Assembly (NCBI GenBank): GCA_963730995.1
Contig: CAVSUB010000002.1
Coordinates: forward strand, 1,113,922-1,177,921
Length of the DNA: 64,000 nucleotides
Direction of reading: 5' to 3'
Source of the DNA: CAVSUB01 sp963730995
GTDB taxonomy: Bacteria; Acidobacteriota; Vicinamibacteria; Vicinamibacterales; 2-12-FULL-66-21
Position numbers and translations under genes: made by a program. Of the stretch, positions 17,573 to 26,044 are shown piece by piece (within the stretch, counting starts at the first letter, position 1; every line of letters starts with the position of its first letter). The notes beneath the pieces were generated by a model. That model did not search any database and was not told the origin of the DNA. It was given only the letters and a program-made list of their open reading frames with translations.

Positions 17573-19916
17573 ATGCGCGACACGTCTCTCGAGAGCGTGC
17601 CATCTGGCGGTCACGTAGCCGATGCGGCCGGGTCCCCGACGCGCGCGCTGGTCCTTGCGACGATTTCGTTCGCACTGTCGTTCGCCGCGTGGGGCCTCGT
17701 TGGCGGCCTCGCCTCGGTTTTCAATGGCCTCTACAGGCTGACCGCGTCTGAGACCGCGTTCCTGGTGGCGGTGCCGGTGCTGCTCGGCTCGTTGGCGCGG
17801 CTGCCGATGGGCATGCTGACGGATCGCTTCGGCGGACGCCTTGTTTTCACGGCGTTGCTCGCGTTCTCATCGCTCGCCGCGTTCGTCGTCTCGCTCACCG
17901 GCAGCTACGGCTCACTCCTCGTGGCGGCCTTTCTCATCGGCATGGCGGGATCGTCCTTCGCGGTCGGAGCCGCTTTCGTGTCTCGTTGGACCCCGGCGGC
18001 TCGGCAGGGCACGGCCCTCGGCGTCTACGGGCTGGGGACGATGGGGCAATCGCTGGCCGTCTTCGTCGGCCCGCTGGTGGCCGCACGCCTGGGATGGGAA
18101 GCGGTGTTTCGGGGCACCGGCGCGCTCCTCCTTGGTTGGGCCGCCGCCTACTTCCTGATCGCGCGGAATCCTCCGAAGGCCGGTCGTCCGGCGACGGTGG
18201 CCGCGATGATGGCCGTCCTGCGTAACGCGCCGACCGCATGGTTGCTCGGCGCCTTCTACTTTCTGACATTCGGCGGCTTCGTCGCGTTCTCGGTCTATCT
18301 GCCGACGCTGCTGCGTGCGGAATTCGGCCTGGCCCCCGCGGACGCCGGATTCCGCGCGGCGGGATTCGTCGGTACTCGCCACGCTGATGCGGCCCGTCGG
18401 TGGATGGCTCGCGGACCGGATCGGCGGTGCCCAGGTCCTGTCCTGGGTCTTCGGCGGCGTCGCCCTGTTCTCACTGCTCCTGACGTGGCCGTCAATGGTG
18501 CCGTTCACGGTCGGCGCGCTCGGGTGCGCGATGCTGATGGGATTGGGCAACGGCGCAGTCTTCAAGCTGGTGCCGGAGCACTTCCCGAAAGATACCGGGA
18601 CCGTGACCGGCCTCGTTGGCGCTCTCGGCGGGCTGGGCGGGTTCTTCCCGCCGCTTCTCCTCGGTCTCTTCAGCGATCACCTTGGCGTCCTCTGGCCAGG
18701 GTTCCTCCTGTTGTCCGCGACTGCGGTTCTGCTGCGCGCGGGCAACCAGCGTGTCTTCCGCCCCGGCGACGTCGCGTGGATGCAGTCCCTGCCGGTGGCT
18801 GCACGTCAAGCGCTCGAACGTGTCAGAGCTGGCGCGTGGGCAGGTCTCGTCACGGCCACTCTGGCGGCGGCGATCGTCGTCGGGTCGCGCAACCTGCAGC
18901 ACTTCGACGCGGCGCTCATCGGCTACACGTTCGCGACGCTCTTCGCCGCGTTCGGGATCAGTTATCGCTACGCGATGTGGCTGCAGCGTCCGCCCACACG
19001 CATGTACTGGCGCCGCGGGTGGCAAGCGTTCTTCTCACGGCGCGCACTGGCCGGCAACACGGTCAGTCTGGGACGCCGCGCGCTGCTGGAGTTTGCCGCC
19101 AACGCGTACATCTTCCGGCGCGGCCGGCTCCGCGGGCTCGCGCACTGGCTGATCATGTGGGGCTGCCTGATCGCTGCGGCGATCACGTTCCCGCTCGTCT
19201 GGGGTTGGATTCACTTCGAGACGGTCCCTGGCGACCTGCACATGTACCGGACGTTCGTGTTCGGCATTCCGATGCAGGACTTCCCAGTCGAGTCCGCCGT
19301 AGCCTTTGTCATCTTTCACGGGCTCGTCTGGTCGTCGTTCCTGGTCATTGCCGGCGTGATGCTCGCGTTCCGCCGCCGGATGATCGATCACGGCGCCGTC
19401 GCGGTGCAGCAGTTCGGGCAGGACATCCTGCCGCTCCTTCTGCTCTTCGCGATCAGCGTCACGGGCTTGATGCTGACGGCCAGCTATACGTGGATGCGGG
19501 GCTATGCCTACGAGTTCCTCGCGATTCTCCATGCCGCGACGGTGATCGTCACGCTGCTCTGGCTGCCGTTCGGCAAGCTGTTCCACGTGTTCCAACGGCC
19601 GGCGCAACTCGGTGTCGGCTTCTACAAGGACGCGGGCGCGCGCGGGGACCAGGCGGCGTGCCGGCGCTGCGGGCAACCCTATGCCTCGCAGCTGATGGTG
19701 GGCGACCTCAGCACCGTCGAGGAGGAACTCGGCTTTCGCTACGAGCTGCCGGGCGGCGGGCACTATCAGGACGTCTGCCCCAAGTGCCGGCGCGCGATGT
19801 TCGGTCTGGCGCAGGGGGCGTTATGGCAACAGTATTTGAACGCCCGGCCGCCTTCGCCCGAGGGCTTCGGCGGGCCAGGTGACGAACGAGAGGCAGAGGT
19901 AGCCAAACGTGGCTGA
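17573..19916 (+). CDS. NarK-type nitrate/nitrite transporter fused to a cytochrome-b-like membrane domain, one frameshift
   Basis: About 780 residues when one indel near 18368 is corrected. Residues 1-400 are a major-facilitator transporter of the NarK kind with the RLPMGMLTDRFGGR loop after helix 2 and the Gly-rich GLGTMGQSLAVF helix. The C-terminal 330 residues form a further bundle whose helices carry paired histidines (AHWLIMWG, FHGLVWSS, AILHAATV, KLFHVFQR), the pattern of NarI-like di-haem b subunits. The tail has two CxxC pairs (CRRCGQPY and CPKCRRAM) suggesting a zinc ribbon. It overlaps the next gene by 8 bases (stop TGA 19914-19916, GTG 19909). I infer nitrate import coupled to quinol oxidation on one chain. 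Confidence 0.78.
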
Positions 19917-22182
19917 GATTCCGGTCGATCCCCTGCGGATCATCGAACGGTTCGGACCGCACCTGTCCGCGATGACGGGCGTGCGGCTGTCGACCAGCGT
20001 TGAACCGGATCGGCTCGTGAAGACGCATTGCTGCTTCTGCGGGCAGCAGTGCGGGATTCAGCTCAAGGTCCTCGACAACGAAGTGATCGGCTTCGAGCCG
20101 TGGGAGGACTTCCCGTTCAATCGCGGCATGCTCTGTCCCAAGGGTGTGAAACGTTACCTGCAGGGCTCGCATCCCGATCGGCTGACGACGGCATTGCGGC
20201 GGGACACGTCGTCGCCCTCCGGATTCAGTCCGCTGCCCTACACGGAGGCCATCAACCGTGTCGCCACCGAGATCGGTCGCATTCAGCAGACATATGGCCC
20301 CGGCGCCATCGGCGTCCTCGGCGGCGCCAGCCTGACGACCGAGAAGACCTATCTGCTCGGCAAATTTGCGCGCGTGTGTCTGAAGACGCCGTTCATCGAC
20401 TACAACGGCCGGCTGTGCATGGTCAGTGCCGGGGCAGCGAACAAGAAGGCGTTTGGCATCGACCGCACGACGAGCCCGTGGTCCGACATGGTCGGGACCG
20501 AGGTGATTTGGGTCGCAGGATCGAACGTCGCCGAATGCTCTCCGATCACGACGAACTACATCTGGCAGGCGCGCGAGCAGGGTGCGAAGATCATCGTCCA
20601 GGATCCGCGGATCACGCCGGCTGCTCGCACCTGCGATCTGTACCTGCCAGTGAAACCGGGGCGCGACGCGGCCTTGTTCGCGGGGGTGCTGCAGATCATG
20701 ATCGAGCGCGACTGGCTCGATCACGCATTCATCGACGCGCATACGGTCGGTTTCGAGCAGGTCGCCGAGTACTGCCGCGAGTGGACGCTGCCGCGGACCG
20801 CGGAGGTGACCGGCGTGCCGCAGCGTGCGCTGATGCAGGCTGCCGAATGGTGGGGGCCGGCGAAGACGAGCTTCCTGTTCCATGCCCGCGGTATCGAGCA
20901 CCACTCGAACGGAGTCGAGAACTCCCTCGGCACGATCAACCTCGTGCTGGCGACGGGGCGGATCGGCAAGCCCAAGAGCGGCTATGGCACGATCGTCGGG
21001 CAGGCCAACGGACAGGGGGGGCGCGAGCACGGTCAGAAGTGCGATCAGCTCCCGGGCTGCCGCGATATAAGCAACCCTGAGCATCGGCGATACATCGCCG
21101 GCGTCTGGGGGATCGAAGAGCCGGAGCTACCAGGCCCAGGCGTTGACGCCTACGAGCTGTTCCGCAAGATCGATCGCGGCGAGATCAAGGGGCTGCTGTC
21201 GATCTGCTTCAACCCGAAGGTGTCGCTTCCGGACAACGCCTTCATCACACGCTGCCTCGACAAGCTGGAGTTCTACACCGCGATCGACTTCTTCCTCAAC
21301 GACACGGCCTGGCATGCGGACATCGTGCTGCCGGGCAGCCTGCAGGAGGAGGACGAAGGCACGGTGACGCAGGTCGAGGGGCGCATCATCAAGATCAACA
21401 AGGCCGTCGACTGCCCGGGCGAGGCGCGCGAGGACTGGCGGATCATTCAGGACCTCGCGCAGGGGCTCGGCCGCCCGCACGGCTTCACCTTCAGCGACCC
21501 CCGCGAGATCTTCGAGGAGCTGCGCCTGGCCAGCAAGGGCGGCGTGGCGGACTACTCGGGCGTGACCTACGAGAAGATCACGCAACAGCTGGGCGTCTTC
21601 TGGCCGTGCTATAGCGAGGACCCGCGCACCGGCGTCTCAATCGACAACCATCCCGGGACGCCGCGGCTTTTCGAGCGCGGCAGCTTCAACCCTGTCGCCA
21701 GGGGCAACGGGCCCTTCTACTTTCCCGATGGACGCGCGCGCTTCAACGTCGCCGAGTATCGGCCGCCGGTTGACGATGCGAGCGGCGAGTACCCGATCTA
21801 TCTGACCACGGGCCGGGTGGTCAGCCAGTTCCTCTCCGGCACACAGACTCGCCGGATCGGACCCTTGGTGAAACAGTATCCGGAGCCGCGGATCGAGATG
21901 CATCCGCGGCTGGCGGCCAAGCTCGGGATCGCGGACGGTGATTGGACAACGGCCGAGACACGACGTGGGGCCATCACGCTCAAAGCGCAGGTGGTGACGA
22001 CGATCCGTCCGGACACGATCTTCATCCCCTATCACTGGGCGGGACGGAAGAGCGCGAATCAGCTGACCGTGGCCGCGCAGGACCCGATCAGCAAGATTCC
22101 GCAATACAAGGTGTGCGGGTGCCGCGTGCGCAAGGCGGATGGTCCGCCGGACTACGCGGCCGTGCTCGAACCGCAGCAATAG
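19909..22182 (+). CDS. Molybdopterin oxidoreductase, NarB/NasC-type nitrate reductase catalytic subunit
   Basis: 757 residues. An N-terminal [4Fe-4S] site is complete: Cys41 (or 42), Cys44, Cys48 and Cys76. The molybdenum ligand is Cys170 in NGRLCMVSAG, matching the NRLCM motif of assimilatory and periplasmic nitrate reductases rather than the Asp of NarG. The bis-MGD binding blocks follow (GSNVAECSPI, QANGQGGREHGQKCDQLPG). The C-terminal molydop-binding domain is intact, ending in VCGCRVRK. No Tat leader is present, so the site is cytoplasmic. It starts with GTG overlapping the transporter fusion, which implies translational coupling. Nitrate as substrate is inferred from the neighbour and the ligand; other oxyanions or formate are less likely but not excluded. 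Confidence 0.88.
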   Translation: MAEIPVDPLRIIERFGPHLSAMTGVRLSTSVEPDRLVKTHCCFCGQQCGIQLKVLDNEVIGFEPWEDFPFNRGMLCPKGVKRYLQGSHPDRLTTALRRDTSSPSGFSPLPYTEAINRVATEIGRIQQTYGPGAIGVLGGASLTTEKTYLLGKFARVCLKTPFIDYNGRLCMVSAGAANKKAFGIDRTTSPWSDMVGTEVIWVAGSNVAECSPITTNYIWQAREQGAKIIVQDPRITPAARTCDLYLPVKPGRDAALFAGVLQIMIERDWLDHAFIDAHTVGFEQVAEYCREWTLPRTAEVTGVPQRALMQAAEWWGPAKTSFLFHARGIEHHSNGVENSLGTINLVLATGRIGKPKSGYGTIVGQANGQGGREHGQKCDQLPGCRDISNPEHRRYIAGVWGIEEPELPGPGVDAYELFRKIDRGEIKGLLSICFNPKVSLPDNAFITRCLDKLEFYTAIDFFLNDTAWHADIVLPGSLQEEDEGTVTQVEGRIIKINKAVDCPGEAREDWRIIQDLAQGLGRPHGFTFSDPREIFEELRLASKGGVADYSGVTYEKITQQLGVFWPCYSEDPRTGVSIDNHPGTPRLFERGSFNPVARGNGPFYFPDGRARFNVAEYRPPVDDASGEYPIYLTTGRVVSQFLSGTQTRRIGPLVKQYPEPRIEMHPRLAAKLGIADGDWTTAETRRGAITLKAQVVTTIRPDTIFIPYHWAGRKSANQLTVAAQDPISKIPQYKVCGCRVRKADGPPDYAAVLEPQQ

Positions 22183-22200
22183 AACGGGGAGGACCATCAC

Positions 22201-22878
22201 ATGGCCAAACCGGACTACCTCCACTTCTTCATCGATCCGAACCGCTGCATCGGGTGTCAGGCGTGCCTGCAGGCCTGCTCCGAGTGCGACACACACCGCG
22301 GCGAGTCGATGATTCACCTCGAGTACGTGAACCGGTCGGAGAGCGTGCAGACAGTGCCTGTGGTCTGTATGCACTGCGAGCAGCCGACGTGTGCGGAAGT
22401 GTGCCCCGCGGACGCCATCAAACGCACGGGCGACGGGGTCGTGCAGTCGGCGAGGAAGCCGCGCTGCATCGCCTGCGGGAATTGCGTGGTCGCCTGCCCG
22501 TTCGGGGTGCCCGAGCTCTACGAAGACCGCAAAATCATGATGAAGTGCGATATGTGCTACGACCGGACCAGCGTCGGAAGGAAGCCGATGTGCGCTACCG
22601 TGTGTCCGAGCCAGGCACTCTTTTTCGGCACGCGTGAGCAGATCGAGCAGTTGCGCCCGCTCTCGGCGCCGGTCAACACATTCCAGTTCGGCCGACAGAC
22701 GATTACCACGCAGGTCTACGTGATGGTTCCGCGCAGTCTGACGAGCGCCGCGCCACACCTCGATGTCACCGCGGCCATGGACGAGCGGCCGCGGAACCGC
22801 GCCGTGTCGCTGAAGATGGTGAGCGCGCCTGCGGGGACGCCAGTCGAGAGCGATCCGTTTGCAGAGGTCGAGGTGTAG
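22201..22878 (+). CDS. Four-cluster [4Fe-4S] ferredoxin subunit (NrfC/DmsB/NarH-like)
   Basis: 225 residues with sixteen cysteines in four groups: 16/19/22/26, 56/59/64/68, 89/92/95/99 and 116/119/131/135. This is the standard electron-wire subunit of molybdopterin enzymes. All four groups are complete, so four [4Fe-4S] clusters are expected, unlike NarH where one is [3Fe-4S]. No signal peptide. GGGGAGG lies upstream of the ATG, 18 bases after the catalytic gene. It would link the membrane haem domain to the molybdenum subunit. Confidence 0.9.
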   Translation: MAKPDYLHFFIDPNRCIGCQACLQACSECDTHRGESMIHLEYVNRSESVQTVPVVCMHCEQPTCAEVCPADAIKRTGDGVVQSARKPRCIACGNCVVACPFGVPELYEDRKIMMKCDMCYDRTSVGRKPMCATVCPSQALFFGTREQIEQLRPLSAPVNTFQFGRQTITTQVYVMVPRSLTSAAPHLDVTAAMDERPRNRAVSLKMVSAPAGTPVESDPFAEVEV

Positions 22879-22880
22879 CG

Positions 22881-23528
22881 ATGGCCGACGTTCGCTCCGA
22901 TCCCCGTCGCCCAGTCGATCCGGCGATCAACTCGCCGGGGCGTGAAGGTCTTACCGGTACAGCCCCCGCCAACCTCTATGCACCCGGGTTCGAGCGCGAA
23001 CAGATCACGATCGCGCCGGACTTCGCGCCCGCCGACGCTCAACCAGCCTGGCGGCAGGATTTCCCGATCGATTGGCCCCAGGATCTCTACGTTGAGCGCC
23101 GGGACTTCATGAAGTTCCTCGTCTTGATCAGCGCCGCGTTCACGCTGGGGCAGGTGTCGATAGGCGTTCAGAACTGGTATCGAAAGCGCAGGGGCCAACC
23201 GGCGATGCAGCGGATCGCGTCGATCGACGATCTTGCCGTCGGCGGGGCGGTTGTCTTCACCTACCCGAACGAACACGAACCCTGTCTGCTGGTGCGGCTG
23301 ACGACGAGCGAGTTCGTCGCGTTCAGCCAGAAGTGCACGCACTTGTCGTGTGCCGTTATTCCCCGTCCGGCCGAAGGCAGCTTCTACTGTCCCTGCCACG
23401 AAGGACGATTCGACCTGCGGACGGGCGCGCCCACCGCCGGGCCGCCTCGCCGGCCGCTGACCCGAATCGTGCTCGACATCAGGGGACGAGACATCTACGC
23501 CGTCGCCGTCGAGGAGCGGACGATATGA
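22881..23528 (+). CDS. Rieske [2Fe-2S] protein of bc type
   Basis: 215 residues. Cluster ligands are Cys152 and His154 (CTHLSC) and Cys170 and His173 (CPCH). Cys157 and Cys172 form the extra disulphide pair typical of quinol-oxidising bc1/b6f Rieske proteins. One transmembrane helix (about 79-97) is preceded by ERRDFMKFL, a twin-arginine-like motif, but after an unusually long hydrophilic stretch of 70 residues. It starts 2 bases after the ferredoxin gene and ends in an ATGA overlap with the next, so it is firmly in the operon. No cytochrome b/c1 partner of classical type lies nearby; the haem domain fused to the transporter is the obvious candidate. Confidence 0.88.
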   Translation: MADVRSDPRRPVDPAINSPGREGLTGTAPANLYAPGFEREQITIAPDFAPADAQPAWRQDFPIDWPQDLYVERRDFMKFLVLISAAFTLGQVSIGVQNWYRKRRGQPAMQRIASIDDLAVGGAVVFTYPNEHEPCLLVRLTTSEFVAFSQKCTHLSCAVIPRPAEGSFYCPCHEGRFDLRTGAPTAGPPRRPLTRIVLDIRGRDIYAVAVEERTI

Positions 23529-23776
23529 ACGCCTCGGCGAAGCGGCCGTTCAGCCGCGACCAGCGGACGACCATCGTCTACGGGATGCTGGTCTTCGTGC
23601 TGATGGTCGTGATCCTGCAGCTCTGGCTGCTGACCGCGACCATGAACGCGTGGCTCGGGGGTGATGATTCCGTCGTGTGGCCGGCGGCGACAGTCAGCGC
23701 CGGCGGCCTGGCGTTGAACGTCGGACTGCTGATGTTCCTCGGCAGGATCGAGCGTACGCGCAGGATCGGGGAGTAG
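23525..23776 (+). CDS. Small two-helix membrane protein of the nitrate operon
   Basis: 83 residues with two hydrophobic helices (about residues 18-38 and 52-72), a basic start (SAKRPFSRDQRTT) and a basic end (RIERTRRIGE). The ATG overlaps the Rieske stop codon by the ATGA arrangement. I do not recognise a characterised family; position and topology suggest an assembly or anchoring subunit of the membrane complex. Confidence 0.7.
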   Translation: MNASAKRPFSRDQRTTIVYGMLVFVLMVVILQLWLLTATMNAWLGGDDSVVWPAATVSAGGLALNVGLLMFLGRIERTRRIGE

Positions 23777-23782
23777 AACAGA

Positions 23783-24127
23783 ATGGCGAGCACGCTTCCG
23801 CCCGGCGAGCTTTTCGCGCTGGAAACCTTGGTGACCTCAACCGCCCAGGGCATCGCCAGCCGTGTGCTGGCGCGCACCGCGGCAGGCAATATCACCCTCT
23901 TCGCCTTCGATGCCGGTGAAGAGTTGTCGGAGCACACCGCGCCATTCGATGCGCTGGTCATCACGCTATCGGGTGCTCTCGTCCTGGTGATCGGCGGGCG
24001 TGACGTGCAGACGACACCGCAATCGATTGTGCTGATGCCGGCGAACGTGCCGCATGCTGTTCGGGCGACCGAGCCGTCGCGAATGCTGCTGATCATGTTG
24101 CGCGAACGCGAGCAGGAACGCGGATAG
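23783..24127 (+). CDS. Small cupin-domain protein
   Basis: 114 residues forming one cupin barrel: motif 1 around EELSEHTAPFDALVITLSG, motif 2 around VLMPANVPHAVRA. His55 and His89 are candidate metal ligands. No signal peptide. It starts 6 bases after the small membrane protein and is probably co-transcribed with the nitrate module. Its role is unknown. Confidence 0.8.
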   Translation: MASTLPPGELFALETLVTSTAQGIASRVLARTAAGNITLFAFDAGEELSEHTAPFDALVITLSGALVLVIGGRDVQTTPQSIVLMPANVPHAVRATEPSRMLLIMLREREQERG

Positions 24128-24305
24128 AGAGCCTTCGAGAAAGTGCGCCGGCCCCTTGGCAGACGTGTTCCGTCGCCGCCTTACCGACTCGTCAGAATCC
24201 ACGAATCGCTAACGAATCAGTGATCGGGCGTCAGGTTGTCGCCCTCGTAGGCGTCCTTTGTCTGCCCGATCGGCTACTTGTGGATCCCTTCTGGAGGCAG
24301 ACTTG

Positions 24306-24917
24306 ATGAAGAAATCACTCGCGACCACCTCCCTCTTGGCGGGATTCATCCTGCTGATATTCCTCGTCTACGCGCGGACCACCGATGCGCAAGGCTCGAG
24401 TGAAAGCAGCCAGATCCAGATCGGGATGAACATCGCGCCCGTGCACCTGGACTTGAAGGGCAAGAACAGGTCGCTCGTGGGGCTGGGGAGCTACATCGTC
24501 AACGCGCAGGGCGGGTGCAACGACTGCCACACGTGGCGGATCACGACGGAACCGCCCAATTTCGGCAGCAACTACGAAGAGGGTGGCGATCCGTTCCTTG
24601 GCCAGCCGGAGCAGATCTATGCCGCGGGATATCTGGCGGGAGGCCGACCATTTGGCCCCTTCACTTCACGCAACCTGACGCCGAACGGAGACGGCCTTCC
24701 TGCGGGGCTGACGCTCGACAAATTCATCGAGACCCTGCGGACTGGCGTGGACAGCAAGAACCGTCATCCGTTGATCTCACCGCTTCTGCAGGTCATGCCG
24801 TGGCCGGTGTACGCAAACATGACCGATCGAGATCTGAAGGCGGTGTACGAGTTCTTGCGATCGATCCCCTGCGTCGTCAGCATCGTCGGCAGCACCCGCT
24901 GCATCCCCACGTCCTAG
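24306..24917 (+). CDS. Exported monohaem cytochrome c
   Basis: 203 residues: an N-terminal signal or anchor helix (ATTSLLAGFILLIFLVYA), then a c-type haem site CNDCH (71-75) and a candidate axial methionine in QVMPWPVYANMTD. The C-terminal DRDLKAVYEFLRSIP helix is typical of class I cytochromes c. GGAGG is 8 bases upstream of the chosen ATG. It is separated from the cupin by 180 bases, so it may have its own promoter. It could exchange electrons with the Rieske protein upstream, which is only inference from position. Confidence 0.82.
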   Translation: MKKSLATTSLLAGFILLIFLVYARTTDAQGSSESSQIQIGMNIAPVHLDLKGKNRSLVGLGSYIVNAQGGCNDCHTWRITTEPPNFGSNYEEGGDPFLGQPEQIYAAGYLAGGRPFGPFTSRNLTPNGDGLPAGLTLDKFIETLRTGVDSKNRHPLISPLLQVMPWPVYANMTDRDLKAVYEFLRSIPCVVSIVGSTRCIPTS

Positions 24918-24940
24918 CTCGCACCGAGGTCGGTACGGTC

Positions 24941-24969
24941 GCAGGCGCGTCTTCCGAAGACGCACCTGC
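24941..24969. terminator. Strong inverted repeat after the cytochrome c gene
   Basis: GCAGGCGCGTCTTC and GAAGACGCACCTGC are complementary except at one position and are separated by a single base, giving a long stem 24 bases after the stop codon. There is no T-run. A terminator closing the nitrate-cytochrome region is the simplest reading; the near-perfect symmetry would also suit a protein-binding site. Confidence 0.5.
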
Positions 24970-25046
24970 GGCTCCTCTCTCGAGCGTCAAGCCCGAGTGC
25001 GACCTGCCGAGGGAGGCACGACGTGCGACCAGTCCCCGTGCGGCCC

Positions 25047-25203
25047 TCACTTCATCGCCACGCCATGCGGCCTCGCCGGTCCCGTCGCAAACGCAGTATC
25101 GAAATCCACGTCGAAGTGCCGGTCGAGGGCGAGGCCATTCCTGGACCCTGATCACTCGAACGTGATGATCCCCTCGAGGTGAACCTTGCCGCAGTCGTCT
25201 TCA
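25047..25203 (-). pseudogene. Decayed C-terminal fragment of an SBP56-like gene
   Basis: This stretch is nearly the same as the 3' end of the SBP56-type gene at 30011-31288. Both share the final block (ending in the codons for GVAMK and a TGA at 25047-25049), with scattered substitutions, a missing stretch and frame changes near 25135 and 25160. Nothing of the first 90 percent of the gene is present. It lies in the otherwise empty 360 bases between the cytochrome c and isochorismatase-like genes. Confidence 0.75.
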
Positions 25204-25276
25204 GGTCACGGTCATAGGCTGGCCGGTGGTAATGTCAGGTCAGGAGCAGTACAGCCGTGTTCAAGGACGCAGCACG

Positions 25277-25966
25277 ATGAAACGCGCGAATGGCCTGGAA
25301 ATTCCTGAGAGCGTCGACGAGGCAATCGATCTCGACCGCACCGCACTTCTCGTGTACGACATGCAGGTCGGCATTCTGCGGCAGCTTCGGCACGGCGGCG
25401 ACATTCTCGCCAGGGTCGCCGAGGTGCTCGCCGTGGCCCGGGAGGTCGGACTTCGGACTTGCTTTCTCCGTCATACGTCACTGCCCAAGAACCTGATGGG
25501 TGTGTTCCAGATGCGTCAGGCCCTCGCCTGGCAGCGCAAGGCGTCGATGGATGACGTTCACCCGTGGTTTCTCCATGGCTCGGACGCACACGCCGTTGTG
25601 CCGGAACTCGCACCGCGCGAGACCGAGGCGGTGTTCGACAAGATTGGCATGTCGGCGTTCGAGGGCACGCCGCTCGACACCGCGCTCCGTGATTGCGGCG
25701 TTCGCGTGTTCGTGATCGTGGGCGTGGCGCTGGAGATCGGAATCGAGCCAACCGTTCGGCAGGGAGCCGATCTCGGTTACATCCCGGTCGTGGTCGAGGA
25801 TGCGTGTGGGGCCGGCGATGACGACGCCGGCAAGCGCGCGCTCGCGAGCCTTCGATATATGGGCGACGCGATGTTCACTACTGTGAGCGAGCTCACCACG
25901 CTGCTTCGACGGGCACACAGCAATCAGTCAGGCGCCCATGACCCCGGCGGCGCCCGCAAGACGTAA
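25277..25966 (+). CDS. Isochorismatase-fold protein lacking the nucleophile cysteine
   Basis: About 229 residues. The fold is clear: LLVYDMQ with Asp28, DKIGMSAFEGTPLD with Lys122, then VGVALEIGIEPTVR where cysteine hydrolases have the nucleophile Cys; here that position is Gly155. True isochorismatases such as PhzD also lack this Cys and use Asp, so hydrolysis of a vinyl ether is possible, as is a non-enzymatic role. A C-terminal tail of 20 residues is disordered. ATG 25277 (MKRANG) fits the family better than an in-frame start 17 codons upstream. Confidence 0.85.
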   Translation: MKRANGLEIPESVDEAIDLDRTALLVYDMQVGILRQLRHGGDILARVAEVLAVAREVGLRTCFLRHTSLPKNLMGVFQMRQALAWQRKASMDDVHPWFLHGSDAHAVVPELAPRETEAVFDKIGMSAFEGTPLDTALRDCGVRVFVIVGVALEIGIEPTVRQGADLGYIPVVVEDACGAGDDDAGKRALASLRYMGDAMFTTVSELTTLLRRAHSNQSGAHDPGGARKT

Positions 25967-26044
25967 GTCGCGATAAACGCCGCCGGGACTTTCGACACTC
26001 GGCCGGCATCGGTTCGGCGGCGGCGTCACAGATCGAGGCCGAAC

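Noticed and set aside
17573..19916. Programmed ribosomal frameshifting in the transporter-haem fusion.
   Set aside because: The shift near 18368 lies within a transporter helix with no slippery heptamer that I can see, and similar indels occur in many unrelated genes of the window.
19708..22758. Long minus-strand frames (458 and 373 codons) opposite the molybdopterin and ferredoxin genes.
   Set aside because: They are antisense to subunits with complete cofactor ligands; product composition is typical of shadows.
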